This document shows, piece by piece, positions 18,086 to 27,543 of a stretch of 64,000 nucleotides of DNA (position 1 is the stretch's first letter; every line of letters begins with the position of its first letter). Location of the stretch: assembly GCF_009296185.1 (NCBI RefSeq), contig NZ_WBJR01000002.1, positions 124,001 to 188,000 of the forward strand. Direction: 5' to 3'. The position numbers and the translations under genes are program-made. The notes under the pieces are model-generated. The model searched no databases, was not told the origin of the DNA, and saw nothing but the letters and a program-made list of their open reading frames with translations. Origin of the DNA: Hydrogenovibrio sp. JE_KL2 (lineage in GTDB: Bacteria; Pseudomonadota; Gammaproteobacteria; Thiomicrospirales; Thiomicrospiraceae).

Positions 18086-20302
18086 TTAAAACGTCATGCT
18101 GGCATGAAGACGGAAATTGCGCCCCATTCCTTGCGCATAGCCTTTATAAGTATCTAGGAAATCGCGATAAGCGGTATCGAACAAATTTTGCACCGTCAAA
18201 TCAAGTTTCAATGGATACTGTCCAAGTTTGACCTCGCCACCAGTTTGCAGGTTCCACAACCAATAGGCATCCGTCGACGCCACACCAAAAGGCGTGCTGT
18301 CAAATTGGCTGAATGGCTCATACGCCCCCGCAGAATCCTTCGCCGCGACATACTTAGTCCCCAAACCAAGATATGGCTTATGCCACCAGCCCTGATTTCG
18401 GAAAGTATAGTCCGCATTCAAGGTAGCATTGTTGGCAGGCATCAATGGCAAGTCACGGTTGTTTTTGGTATCGCGCCCCTGCATCACTTCTGCCGTGGCA
18501 CGCCATTGCAACTGGGATGTCATCTGATATTTCGCCGACCATTCAACCCCTTGAATCAAGGCATTGGTCTGAGCGTTAATCATCTTACGATACGGATAAT
18601 TCAGGTTCTGCGTTGCCTGACAATTGCCATCATGATCACAGTAGAGCGTTTGCTCGGTGTTCTCCAGAACGATGTAGTTATCGACCCAATTGCTGTAAAC
18701 CGCCAAGGTGGAGTGCAAGGTTGAGGACTGCCAAGTCGCCGCCAACTCACTATTGATGGAAGTTTCCGCTTTCAGGTTAGGGTTCCCCAGTTGATAGGCC
18801 TGTACGCCACCATGCGCACCAGATGCATAGAGTTCAAAAATGGAAGGCGCTCTGAAGCTACGCCCTAAATTTCCGGTAAAAGTCCAGTTTGAAGTGGCAT
18901 GATACGCCAACCCCAATGCACCTGACCAATCTGAGAAATCGCGCGAATTATTGGAAGCATCATAGACTTTGGTTTCATCCCAAAAGTGTGCGTTCTCCGC
19001 ACTCAAAGGCGCTTTCACCTTTTGCGTATCGTAACGCACACCGATTTCAACATCCCACAAATGCCCCACACCCGCTTGAGATACAAACGACTGCTTCTCT
19101 ACCATAAAAACGCCTGTACCATTTTCTTTGGCGCTGGGCGTTAAGTGTCCCGAGCGCAGTTTCTGATCTTTGTTGAAGTGACTCACGCCAAACTCACCAG
19201 ACCAACCGAAAAACGCCGGATGTTCTACCGCCAGTTGATAGTCATCACGATGCACGACAATGTCCAAATATTCTTCGTCATCTTTGTAGGCAGCCATTTT
19301 TTCATAAACGACTTCATGCATGGCTTCACGTTGGTTGCGGGTGTGACCATAACTCGGTTTGAACACCCAGTCTCTTGCGAAAAACTCCGCCTTCAACTGC
19401 GTTTCTTCATTCTTCAGTTTTTGGCCTGCTGATGGCAACAACTCATAACCGCTTGCTGCAGCTTCAACGCCTAGATAGTTTTGTTTGGATTGCCAAACGT
19501 TATGGCGCAATTCCACTTCGCCCCAATCTCCCTGATACCCCAGCCCAATAACCGCGGCTTCCGACTCGAAGTTGGTATAAGGCGTGGTTCCTGTCACCAA
19601 AGGTTTCGTTCCTGCCGGATCACCCGGTTTCACATCGCCCGCTTCGGTCGTATTCGGCGACACGAAATCATTGCCTTTTCGTTGGGTAATCCCCCCCACC
19701 AAACCAACACCATTGGATGAGAATTTCGCCTTAGCACCTATCATGGTTTCATTATTGTTGGAGTTCACTTCGCCCATCAATTCGCCGGAAGTTTTGGTCT
19801 GGCCCTTTCCGGCATAATCAATTTGCGGGCCGGATACATTCACCGCCGACTTCACCGCCTGACTCGAATATTTCAACCCCTGAGGACCCCGAATCACTTC
19901 CAAGTTTTCCATCAATGCAGGATCAACATTCGGGTTATGGCGCGTTCCTTCCGCTTGATATTCCATCGCCATGCCATTGGACAACACCGGCAGACGTAAC
20001 GAAGTATCACCGCGTACCACTGGTTTGCCGGACTGACTGCCAGATGACAAATTGTTCACCCCCGGCAAACCGTCCAAGGCTTCACCAAGTGACGCAGTGC
20101 TACCGCGTTCCATTTCCGAAGCTTCTGGGTGTAAAGTGGTAGAGGTACTGATATGTACCGGTTTTAAGGTTTCTTCTCGTCTTTCTTCAACGGAAACAGT
20201 TTCCAGTTCCGTGACATTTCTCTGCGTTTCTTCCGCCCAGGCAGCCTCAAAGGTTGCTCCTGTTGCAATAAGAATGGCAGACACAAGTTTCTTACGAAGC
20301 AT
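18086..20302 (-). CDS. TonB-dependent receptor, ZnuD-like (receptor C)
   Basis: This 738-residue outer-membrane receptor has a signal peptide ending near AWA. Its plug has LGEALDGLPGVNN, GKPVVRGD, MENLEVIRGPQGLKYSSQAV and NVSGPQ. The order of these motifs recalls the zinc receptor ZnuD, and the barrel has the TonB-receptor motif SFRAPSIFELYASGAHGG. The barrel ends in ASMTF. It is not a close relative of receptors A and B and lacks their plug CxxC. Zinc or another metal is plausible but not shown. It lies 66 bases after the small His-rich gene at 20369-20707. GGAGAAAGAC precedes the ATG. Confidence 0.88.
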   Translation of the reverse strand: MLRKKLVSAILIATGATFEAAWAEETQRNVTELETVSVEERREETLKPVHISTSTTLHPEASEMERGSTASLGEALDGLPGVNNLSSGSQSGKPVVRGDTSLRLPVLSNGMAMEYQAEGTRHNPNVDPALMENLEVIRGPQGLKYSSQAVKSAVNVSGPQIDYAGKGQTKTSGELMGEVNSNNNETMIGAKAKFSSNGVGLVGGITQRKGNDFVSPNTTEAGDVKPGDPAGTKPLVTGTTPYTNFESEAAVIGLGYQGDWGEVELRHNVWQSKQNYLGVEAAASGYELLPSAGQKLKNEETQLKAEFFARDWVFKPSYGHTRNQREAMHEVVYEKMAAYKDDEEYLDIVVHRDDYQLAVEHPAFFGWSGEFGVSHFNKDQKLRSGHLTPSAKENGTGVFMVEKQSFVSQAGVGHLWDVEIGVRYDTQKVKAPLSAENAHFWDETKVYDASNNSRDFSDWSGALGLAYHATSNWTFTGNLGRSFRAPSIFELYASGAHGGVQAYQLGNPNLKAETSINSELAATWQSSTLHSTLAVYSNWVDNYIVLENTEQTLYCDHDGNCQATQNLNYPYRKMINAQTNALIQGVEWSAKYQMTSQLQWRATAEVMQGRDTKNNRDLPLMPANNATLNADYTFRNQGWWHKPYLGLGTKYVAAKDSAGAYEPFSQFDSTPFGVASTDAYWLWNLQTGGEVKLGQYPLKLDLTVQNLFDTAYRDFLDTYKGYAQGMGRNFRLHASMTF

Positions 20303-20368
20303 GTCTTTCTCCTAAATTTTGTCAAATTTTCAATTCACCGGCGCGCAAAACGCGGGCTAAAAGCTCGA

Positions 20369-20707
20369 TCAGACAAAACTAGGTGGTGCACGCCCCCAAA
20401 AGGCAGGATAAGTAGAGGATGTACGTTGAGAAACGACAACCGAATCATGAAGTGTATATTCAGGTACAGAGATCGGCAACTCAAGCTCGGCAACCGTATT
20501 ACCGGTGTGATGCGCCATCGCTTGGTAAATATCACACTCTTCCGTGTGATGATGAAAAGGATGAACCTCATCATGAATCAGCCCCGCCGTTTTGGCGAAC
20601 AGAAACAACGCCAACAGTAACGCGATGCGCGATGCCATGCGGCTGGAGTACCAAGCAGACTGAGCGGCTCTGCGTAGTGTTGAAAGATTAAAGAGTGACT
20701 GATTCAT
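20369..20707 (-). CDS. small His-rich membrane-anchored protein (DUF2946-like), partner of receptor C
   Basis: The chosen ATG at 20707 gives 112 residues starting MNQSLFNLSTLRRAAQ. A TTG further upstream (20746) is possible, but the ATG start aligns better with the protein at 17550-17891. A membrane segment near residues 28-44 is followed by HDEVHPFHHHTEECDIYQAMAH and the C-terminus YPAFWGRAPPSFV. This is the third case in the window of this family directly upstream of a TonB receptor. Confidence 0.75.
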   Translation of the reverse strand: MNQSLFNLSTLRRAAQSAWYSSRMASRIALLLALFLFAKTAGLIHDEVHPFHHHTEECDIYQAMAHHTGNTVAELELPISVPEYTLHDSVVVSQRTSSTYPAFWGRAPPSFV

Positions 20708-20766
20708 ATCTTCAATTTTAGCAAACTCGTCAACCCCTATTTGCAACTTTCAAAAAACTTCTCACC

Positions 20767-20785
20767 CCCCAACCTGGCAGATTTT
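20767..20785 (+). repeat. dispersed 19-bp motif, copy 3
   Basis: This is an exact CCCCAACCTGGCAGATTTT in the divergent region between the receptor C unit and pgm. Confidence 0.95.
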
Positions 20786-20839
20786 CAGCCACTGCAGCCG
20801 GGCTATGCACGAAGTCATGCAAACGTCATTTCAAATCAC

Positions 20840-20845
20840 TATAAT
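20840..20845 (+). promoter_or_regulatory. candidate -10 box for pgm
   Basis: A consensus TATAAT lies 44 bases before the pgm ATG. I could not pick a good -35, so this is tentative. Confidence 0.35.
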
Positions 20846-20888
20846 CAAACGAAACCCTCGCTGTTTAAAATGACTAAAAGGAAGCCTC

Positions 20889-22529
20889 ATGCCAATTTCG
20901 CCACTTGCCGGAAAGCTCGCACCAGATACGATTCTTGAAAACATCCCGAAACTGGTGTCTGACTATTACACCCTGGTTCCCGATGTAAATAACCCAGATC
21001 AGGTCGTGAGTTTCGGCACCTCAGGGCACAGGGGCAGCTCCAGTAAATGTACCTTTAACGAAACGCATATTGCTGCGGTGTCTCAGGCAATTGTTGAGTA
21101 CCGTGCGGCACAAGGCATCAATGGCCCGCTGTATATTGGTATGGACACCCATGCATTATCCGAGGCGGCGCATGCCACGGCGATTGAAGTGTTTGCCGGC
21201 AACGGCGTTGATATCATCATCCAAGACAATGGGCGTTACACGCCAACCCCTGTGATCTCTCATGCGATTCTGACTTACAACCAAGGCAAAACCGATGGTT
21301 TAGCAGATGGCGTGATTATCACCCCATCACACAACCCACCGCAGGATGGCGGCTTCAAATACAACCCACCTAATGGTGGGCCGGCAGATTCGGATGCGAC
21401 CAATATCATTCAAGCCCGTGCGAATGAAATCATCCGCAACGGCATGGAAGAAGTTGATCTGATGGATTTGGCGGACGCTTTAGAGTCAGAATTTGTCACC
21501 AAAGCTGACCTCATCATGCCTTATGTCAAAGATTTGGACAAAGTGGTCAATATGCAAGCCATTAAAGACGCTGGCTTGAAGTTAGGTATTGATCCATTGG
21601 GTGGCGCGGCGATTCACTACTGGCAACCGATTGCCGACTACTACGGATTGAATCTGCAAATCGTCAACCACAAGGTGGACCCGACTTTCTCTTTCATGAC
21701 CGTCGATAAGGATGGCAAAATTCGCATGGATTGTTCTTCGCCTTACGCCATGGCAAGCTTGATTCAACTCAAAGACAACTACGACATCGCGTTCGGCAAT
21801 GACCCGGATGTCGATCGCCACGGTATCGTCACCCCATCGGTCGGGCTAATGAACCCTAACCACTACCTTGCGGTGGCCATTCAATACCTTTGCACGCATC
21901 GACCAAATTGGTCGGATGATGTCAAAATCGGTAAGACCTTGGTTTCCAGCTCCATGATTGACCGAGTGGTGCATTCGCTGGGTAAAAACCTGTCTGAAGT
22001 CCCTGTCGGATTCAAATGGTTTGTAGACGGCTTGGTGACTGGCGACTACGCATTCGGCGGTGAAGAATCCGCCGGCGCTTCCTTCTTAAGACTGGACGGC
22101 ACCACTTGGAGTACCGACAAAGACGGTATCATCATGAATTTATTGGCAGCTGAAATCACTGCCGTCACAGGTAAAGACCCAGGCGTGTTATATCAGGAGC
22201 TGACCCATCAATTCGGCAACCCGATTTACACCCGTATTGATGCGCCGGCGAATCGTGAAGAAAAAGCCATCCTCAGCAACCTGTCACCGGACATGGTAAA
22301 AGCCAGTCACTTGGCAGGCGAGGAAATCACCGCCAAACTGACGCACGCACCAGGCAATGGCGCAGCGATTGGCGGGCTGAAAATCACCACCGAAAACGGC
22401 TGGTTCGCGGCGCGCCCCTCCGGCACCGAAGACATCTACAAGATTTATGCCGAAAGCTTCAAAAGCCAAGCGCATCTCGAAGCCATCGTAGAAGAAGCGC
22501 AAGCTATCGTCTCTGATGCGTTGAAATAA
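20889..22529 (+). CDS. pgm: phosphoglucomutase, alpha-D-glucose-specific
   Basis: Pgm interconverts glucose 1-phosphate and glucose 6-phosphate, linking glycogen and sugar-nucleotide synthesis to central metabolism. At 546 residues it has the same length as E. coli Pgm. The phosphoserine loop is [11 protein letters not shown], the Mg site is DPDVDRHG, the sugar loop is GEESAGAS, and the phosphate-binding loop is [23 protein letters not shown] precedes the ATG. Confidence 0.96.
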   Translation: MPISPLAGKLAPDTILENIPKLVSDYYTLVPDVNNPDQVVSFGTSGHRGSSSKCTFNETHIAAVSQAIVEYRAAQGINGPLYIGMDTHALSEAAHATAIEVFAGNGVDIIIQDNGRYTPTPVISHAILTYNQGKTDGLADGVIITPSHNPPQDGGFKYNPPNGGPADSDATNIIQARANEIIRNGMEEVDLMDLADALESEFVTKADLIMPYVKDLDKVVNMQAIKDAGLKLGIDPLGGAAIHYWQPIADYYGLNLQIVNHKVDPTFSFMTVDKDGKIRMDCSSPYAMASLIQLKDNYDIAFGNDPDVDRHGIVTPSVGLMNPNHYLAVAIQYLCTHRPNWSDDVKIGKTLVSSSMIDRVVHSLGKNLSEVPVGFKWFVDGLVTGDYAFGGEESAGASFLRLDGTTWSTDKDGIIMNLLAAEITAVTGKDPGVLYQELTHQFGNPIYTRIDAPANREEKAILSNLSPDMVKASHLAGEEITAKLTHAPGNGAAIGGLKITTENGWFAARPSGTEDIYKIYAESFKSQAHLEAIVEEAQAIVSDALK

Positions 22530-22549
22530 AAATAAGAAAGGAGAACCCA

Positions 22550-22909
22550 ATGCCAACAAAACTGCACGGCCAACTTAACTACGTTGAATACCCAGCTTAT
22601 GATTTAGAAGCCACCAAAACTTTTTTTCATGCGATGTTCGACTGGAAATTCACCGACTTCGGTATCGACTACTGCTCATTCACCAGCGAAGAAATCAACG
22701 GTGGATTTTACCGTTCTAAACTAACCAGCACGCAAGCCGCTGGTGGTGCCTTGTTGATTTTTTACAGTGAAAATTTGGAAAAATCACTCGCCAAAATAGA
22801 AAGCAATGGTGCACAAATCAATAAACCCATCTTCTCTTTCCCAGGCGGTAGACGCTTTCACTTTATCGAACCCAGCGGCAATGAGTTTGCGGTTTGGAGT
22901 GACCACTGA
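22550..22909 (+). CDS. VOC-family (glyoxalase/bleomycin-resistance fold) protein
   Basis: This 119-residue protein has the paired beta-alpha-beta-beta-beta modules of the vicinal oxygen chelate superfamily: NYVEYPAYDLEATKTFF at the N-terminus and FHFIEPSGNEFAVWSD at the C-terminus. Function and substrate cannot be read from the sequence. It follows pgm by 20 bases with AAAGGAGAACCCA as ribosome-binding site, so it is probably co-transcribed. Confidence 0.8.
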   Translation: MPTKLHGQLNYVEYPAYDLEATKTFFHAMFDWKFTDFGIDYCSFTSEEINGGFYRSKLTSTQAAGGALLIFYSENLEKSLAKIESNGAQINKPIFSFPGGRRFHFIEPSGNEFAVWSDH

Positions 22910-22935
22910 ATTTTTAAAAAATCAAAGCCCACATC

Positions 22936-23481
22936 ATGAAACAATTTTTAAGATACCAAATTTCTGGAACCGTTTTTATTATCTGGGCTTTACTGTTCTA
23001 TATTAGCTGGACGCTAGATATTTACTCAAATGGAATGCCTGACGAATTTTTCCAACTCTTTCTGTCTTGTGCTTATGATGCATTTCATGAAAGCATCTGG
23101 ATACTCGCTTTTTCGGCCTTACCAATTGGAGTGCTGATTCATCAGTTCTCGGTAATCATCAAGAATCTATTTGGATTACGCTTGCTTCCCGCACTAAGCG
23201 ACCGCCCGAGAATTGAAATACTAAATGGTTTCGAGTTGTCTCATGAGAGAACACAATACATTACTGAGCACATCAGCAACTTAAACTCTTTTTACTACGT
23301 AAGAGTAGATAACGGTCTCTTAGCGCCTTTACTAGCTTTTATAACCGTTAGCTTCATTTACGGCTATCCCAATATTTTTTTAACAACTCTCGCTGTAATT
23401 ATTGGATTCATAACTCTAGCCTATGTTCCTAGAATTTATTGCGAATTAAAACAATATTACTCATGTTTAGACACCCAATAA
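22936..23481 (+). CDS. unknown integral membrane protein
   Basis: I do not recognise this 181-residue protein. It has about four hydrophobic segments (residues of about 8-28, 45-65, 130-147 and 150-168) and a charged central loop with RPRIEILNGFELSHERTQY. The DNA is visibly richer in A+T than the neighbours, and the ribosome-binding site is weak, so it may have been acquired. The gene starts 27 bases after the VOC gene. Confidence 0.6.
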   Translation: MKQFLRYQISGTVFIIWALLFYISWTLDIYSNGMPDEFFQLFLSCAYDAFHESIWILAFSALPIGVLIHQFSVIIKNLFGLRLLPALSDRPRIEILNGFELSHERTQYITEHISNLNSFYYVRVDNGLLAPLLAFITVSFIYGYPNIFLTTLAVIIGFITLAYVPRIYCELKQYYSCLDTQ

Positions 23482-23517
23482 ATTAGATACAGACCACTTA
23501 CTGCTTTCAATCAATTA

Positions 23518-23536
23518 AAAATCTGCCAGGTTGGGG
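23518..23536 (-). repeat. dispersed 19-bp motif, copy 4
   Basis: The minus strand reads CCCCAACCTGGCAGATTTT. It starts at the base directly after the TAA stop of the MFS gene, in sense orientation. Confidence 0.95.
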
Positions 23537-24760
23537 TTAGTTGGCTGGCCGAACGCGTAAATCCGGCAAGAAAAGCGCTACCACGCCAACCAATGGCAAA
23601 AATCCGCAAAATTCCACCAAGGATTCAATGCCATAATGGTCGGCAAAATGACCCAACATGGCTGCGCCTATCCCTGCCGTACCAAACGCAAAACCGAAGA
23701 ACAGCCCTGATATAGCACCTACTCGGTTTGGGAACAACTCCTGCGCATAAACCACCATGGATGGAAATGCCGAAGCCAACACAAACCCAATAATAAACAG
23801 CAAAATAGACTGCCCCTCCAGTCCAACATGTGGCAGCGCAATGGTAAAAGGCGCAACGCCTAAAATTGATAACCAAATCACCCGCTGACGCCCGATTCGA
23901 TCACCAATCGGCCCGCCCAACAAGGTACCAGCAGCCACGGCAAATAAAAAAATAAACAAATGATATTGTGCAACACGCACCGACAAATCAAAGTGATGCA
24001 TTAAATAAAACATAAAGTAATTATTCATGGCTGCGAGGTACAAAAACTTTGAAAACATCAACAGCAACAACCCACCCAACACCCACAACTTGAGTGCCTT
24101 GGATAAGTGGTTATCCATCAGCTGACGCTTCGCTTTTGGTTTGCGGTGTTGGGCGGCTGACCATCTGCTCACCATAAACAACACCCCCATTGCCAATAGA
24201 GCGGCAGCACTAAACCAAGCGATACTACTCTGTCCATTTGGAATCACTATTAATGCGGCAAGCAACGGGCCTGCGGCAGACCCACCATTACCACCTACTT
24301 GAAAAATAGATTGCGCCAAACCGGGTTGATTGCCAGCCGCCATTCTTGCTACACGTGAAGATTCTGGATGAAAAATGGATGACCCCACGCCCACCATAAT
24401 CGCACCGACTAAAATCATGTGATAGGTGGGCGCCAACCCTAACGTGATAAGACCGCCGAATGTAAACCCCATCCCTACCACCAATGAATAAGGCGCGGGA
24501 CGACGATCCAATGCCTGACCGATCAAGGGTTGTAATATTGAGGCTGTGAGCTGAAAGCACAGCGTAATCAAACCGATCTGGGCAAAGGTTAAACTGAAGT
24601 TGGTCTTGAACAACGGATAGATAGCAATCATTAAAGATTGCATCAAGTCGTTCAAAAAATGCGAAATGCTGATAGCACCGAGCACTCGATATTGGGTTAG
24701 ATGTTCCGGTTTGGTAACCTGTGGCGGTTCAGACAGCGAAACAGATGACATGACAGGCAC
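23537..24760 (-). CDS. fsr: MFS exporter, fosmidomycin-resistance (Fsr) family
   Basis: This 407-residue transporter has 12 predicted membrane segments. The signatures SHFLNDLMQSLMIAIYPL at the first helix and FQVGGNGGSAAGPLLAA in helix 5 are typical of Fsr, which exports fosmidomycin and some other small molecules in E. coli. The natural substrate here is unknown. The last codons abut a copy of the 19-bp motif. Confidence 0.85.
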   Translation of the reverse strand: MPVMSSVSLSEPPQVTKPEHLTQYRVLGAISISHFLNDLMQSLMIAIYPLFKTNFSLTFAQIGLITLCFQLTASILQPLIGQALDRRPAPYSLVVGMGFTFGGLITLGLAPTYHMILVGAIMVGVGSSIFHPESSRVARMAAGNQPGLAQSIFQVGGNGGSAAGPLLAALIVIPNGQSSIAWFSAAALLAMGVLFMVSRWSAAQHRKPKAKRQLMDNHLSKALKLWVLGGLLLLMFSKFLYLAAMNNYFMFYLMHHFDLSVRVAQYHLFIFLFAVAAGTLLGGPIGDRIGRQRVIWLSILGVAPFTIALPHVGLEGQSILLFIIGFVLASAFPSMVVYAQELFPNRVGAISGLFFGFAFGTAGIGAAMLGHFADHYGIESLVEFCGFLPLVGVVALFLPDLRVRPAN

Positions 24761-24800
24761 ACTCTTATCTCATAAACCTGTATTATACAACAACCAATTA

Positions 24801-26294
24801 TCAGCTTGAGCAACTCAACTGCATACCCTTCTGATAAGGGCGTGGCGGTTGTTGAAAATCTGCCAGGTTGGGGTGTTCTTCAAATGGGCTTTGCAAAGCA
24901 ATCAGCCATTCATTCAACATGGCATACTCCCCTCTCTCCGCTTTTTCGATGATTTGCTGCGCGATGTAGTTACGCAACACAATCGACGGATTCGCTTTTA
25001 GAATCCGTTCACGCCAAACCGATAACGCGATACTTTCCAGCTCGACGCGAGCGTTAAACTTATCAAACCACTGACTGAAGCCAACCGGTAATTGCTCCGG
25101 GTGAATCAACTCGAACAACGCATTTTCTTGGTCGGTTTGCCACTTCGCCAAACGACGGAAAAACAGGCTGTAGTCCACCTGAAACTGATCCATCAACACC
25201 AACAAATCACCAATCAGTTCCTTATCGCCGTTTTGAACCGCCTCCAACCCTAACTTCGCAGTCATGTCTTCGAGATAAGCACGGTTATAGGTTTGCACGA
25301 AGTCTTCCATCGCCTGTTGAGCCTGCTCTTCGGTGAGCAATCCGTCAAAACAGGTAGCTAGCACTTTGCAATTCCACAAGGCAATTTGCGCTTGTTGGTT
25401 ATAGGCATAACGGCCTTCATAGTCGGAATGGTTGCAGATGAAGTCGATTTTAAAATCATCAAAAAAGGCAAAGGGGCCGAAGTCGAAAGTCTCGCCGATA
25501 ATCGACATATTATCGGTGTTCATCACGCCATGATTGAAGCCGACGGTTTGCCATTTGGCAAGTAACTTAGCGGTTTTGATGCACGCTTGATGCAACACAA
25601 CCCAAGCTTTGTCTTCTAGAGAATCCTGCTGATACGCCGGGTAATGCTTTTGCACCACAAAGTTCAGCAGGGTTTCCATGTGTGCCGCGCCCTTTGATGC
25701 CGCAAACTGGAAATGCCCGAAACGGATATGAGTGTGGGAGACACGAATCAAGGTCGCGCGTGGTTCGACAATTTCGCGCTGCACGGGCTCGTCACTTGTG
25801 GCAATGCCCAATCCGCGTGTACTGGGAACACCAAGCCCATTCAATGCTTCGGAAGCGAGGTATTCACGGATGGTGGAGCGTAGCACGGCACGCCCGTCTC
25901 CACGCCGTGAGTAGGGCGTGCGCCCGGCACCCTTGAGGTGAAAGTCCCATGCCTGCCCTTGGTTATCCTGCCACTGACCCAACAACATACCGCGCCCATC
26001 GCCCAAATCGGGGTTATAGACACCGAATTGATGGCCGACATACTTCTGCGCCAGCGGATCGCAGCCCACCTGTTGCAAGTGCCCGGAAAGGAGATCCAAC
26101 AATTGTTCATCCGTTAAGTCGCAATCGATTTGTGTCATCAATGCACGGTTTACCGAGACCAGTTTTGCATTTTCCATCGGCTCGGGTTGCACGTGCGAGA
26201 AATAGCTTTTGGGCAAATCGGTGTAATCCTGTTCCAGTTTTGGCGTATTCAATGTATCCATCTTCGCTTTCGTTTGTGGCTTTGCTTGAGGCAT
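24801..26294 (-). CDS. selO: protein adenylyltransferase SelO (YdiU)
   Basis: SelO is a pseudokinase-fold enzyme that AMPylates proteins and is linked to redox stress. The 497-residue protein shows YVGHQFGVYNPDLGDGRGMLLG, HLKGAGRTPYSRRGDGRAVLRSTIREYL and NTDNMSIIGETFDFGPFAF, all characteristic. The C-terminus SCSS carries a cysteine (TGC) where animal SelO has selenocysteine, so no recoding is needed. Near the C-terminus HPNLADF is encoded by a copy of the 19-bp motif. A second possible start lies at 26258. Confidence 0.95.
   Translation of the reverse strand: MPQAKPQTKAKMDTLNTPKLEQDYTDLPKSYFSHVQPEPMENAKLVSVNRALMTQIDCDLTDEQLLDLLSGHLQQVGCDPLAQKYVGHQFGVYNPDLGDGRGMLLGQWQDNQGQAWDFHLKGAGRTPYSRRGDGRAVLRSTIREYLASEALNGLGVPSTRGLGIATSDEPVQREIVEPRATLIRVSHTHIRFGHFQFAASKGAAHMETLLNFVVQKHYPAYQQDSLEDKAWVVLHQACIKTAKLLAKWQTVGFNHGVMNTDNMSIIGETFDFGPFAFFDDFKIDFICNHSDYEGRYAYNQQAQIALWNCKVLATCFDGLLTEEQAQQAMEDFVQTYNRAYLEDMTAKLGLEAVQNGDKELIGDLLVLMDQFQVDYSLFFRRLAKWQTDQENALFELIHPEQLPVGFSQWFDKFNARVELESIALSVWRERILKANPSIVLRNYIAQQIIEKAERGEYAMLNEWLIALQSPFEEHPNLADFQQPPRPYQKGMQLSCSS
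24855..24873 (-). repeat. dispersed 19-bp motif, copy 5 (inside selO)
   Basis: The minus (coding) strand reads CCCCAACCTGGCAGATTTT and is translated as PNLADF close to the SelO C-terminus. Confidence 0.95.
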
Positions 26295-26405
26295 GTTGTG
26301 ATATTTCCGTTTTAATACCCTACTAATTTACTCGGTTTTTAGGTAAACTTCATCCAGTTTCGGGAAAAATTATCCCATCCCCTTTCATTTCAGGAGCAGA
26401 AGATC

Positions 26406-26867
26406 ATGTTAAAAGCAGGCGATAAAGCACCGGCATTTTCCAGCCAAAACCACCACGGGCAAGCCATTTCACTCAGCGATTTTCAAGGTAAGAACCTTGT
26501 GCTTTATTTCTACCCGAAAGACGATACGCCGGGTTGCACCATCGAAGCGAATGAATTCACCGCCTTGGCAAACGAATTTGCTGCGGCGAACACCGTTGTG
26601 CTCGGTGTGAGTAAGGATGATTGCGCCAGCCACCAAGCGTTTATCGACAAATTTAGTCTGTCCATTGATTTGCTGGCCGATACTTCCGGTGAGCTTTGTG
26701 AAGCCTATGGCGTATGGCAAATGAAAGAGAAAAACGGCGTGTCGAAAATGGGCATTGTACGCTCCACTTTCATTATTGATGCAGATGGCAACTTGGCGTC
26801 AGCGGAATACGGTGTCAATCCAGAAGGTCATGCGCAAGCCGTGTTGGCAACTGTTCAGGCACTGTAA
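26406..26867 (+). CDS. bcp: thioredoxin-dependent peroxiredoxin Bcp/PrxQ
   Basis: Bcp reduces H2O2 and organic hydroperoxides using thioredoxin. The 153-residue protein has the peroxidatic cysteine in YPKDDTPGCTIEANEF. The E. coli-type resolving cysteine five residues later is absent (PGCTIEAN). Other cysteines, in DDCASH and GELCEAYG, could resolve the disulfide, or the enzyme may be of 1-Cys type. AGGAGCAGAAGATC precedes the ATG. Confidence 0.93.
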   Translation: MLKAGDKAPAFSSQNHHGQAISLSDFQGKNLVLYFYPKDDTPGCTIEANEFTALANEFAAANTVVLGVSKDDCASHQAFIDKFSLSIDLLADTSGELCEAYGVWQMKEKNGVSKMGIVRSTFIIDADGNLASAEYGVNPEGHAQAVLATVQAL

Positions 26868-26893
26868 CCCCTCGCCTTTCCTCCATGCTCTCC

Positions 26894-26920
26894 TTTCGCC
26901 GGATACCTTGTCCGGCGAAA
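26894..26920 (+). terminator. hairpin downstream of bcp
   Basis: TTTCGCCGGA and TCCGGCGAAA make a perfect 10-bp stem with a 7-base loop, 27 bases after the bcp stop. It lacks a T tract, so termination may be Rho-assisted. Confidence 0.5.
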
Positions 26921-27037
26921 CACTTCATGATCTAGTCCAAAATAGTTCAATCATACAGTCAAGATTCGACATAGACTTTAAGCGGTCAATGAGTAAACTG
27001 TCAAAATCACTCAAAAACTCTAAGGGTATTAGGAAAA

Positions 27038-27529
27038 TTGCGTTCAGGAATCATTAAGGCGTCTGCAGGAATGTTGTCGATGTTATCGATAGCCTGGCTG
27101 GCTGCATGCCAATTTTCGCCTGCAACCTCAGAAGCGCATGCTGCCGAACCGCCTCAAATCCACACGTCCGATGCGCAAATCGAAAAACGACTTGCCAGCC
27201 ACCTTTGGCAGCTCACTGCGTTTTTCGAACAAAACATCCCCACCACCGGCAACACCAACCTGAACTTCATGCCTCAGAACAAAAGCATTTCAGGTTCGGC
27301 AGGTTGCAATCGTTATTTCGGAAGTTATACTCTACACCAAGACAAGTTGAGCTTTTCTCAGCTCGGCTCAACCAAAATGATGTGTATGGACATGACTGAA
27401 GAAGACGCTTTTTTCAAGCATATCGGGCAAGTTACCCGCTTCAAGTTAAATGACGACATCCTGACATTATTTGATAGAAATATGCCTGTCATGCAGTTTA
27501 CTGCACAGGCTAAATCAAACAGTCACTGA
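27038..27529 (+). CDS. META/HslJ-domain lipoprotein
   Basis: This 163-residue protein has a lipoprotein signal (positively charged start, then WLAACQ) and a META domain. The family motif SGSAGCNRYFGSY is clear, followed by MMCMDMTEEDAFF. HslJ-type proteins are small envelope lipoproteins linked to heat and novobiocin stress in E. coli. The TTG start at 27038, with AGGA just upstream, keeps the basic residues a signal peptide needs; the ATG at 27071 would lose them. It is 14 bases from the next lipoprotein gene. Confidence 0.82.
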   Translation: MRSGIIKASAGMLSMLSIAWLAACQFSPATSEAHAAEPPQIHTSDAQIEKRLASHLWQLTAFFEQNIPTTGNTNLNFMPQNKSISGSAGCNRYFGSYTLHQDKLSFSQLGSTKMMCMDMTEEDAFFKHIGQVTRFKLNDDILTLFDRNMPVMQFTAQAKSNSH

Positions 27530-27543
27530 CCAAGGACACCGCC

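Noticed and set aside
24801..24815. SelO selenocysteine recoding
   Set aside because: The C-terminal residue is an ordinary cysteine codon (TGC) and the TGA is the true stop. No recoding is needed.
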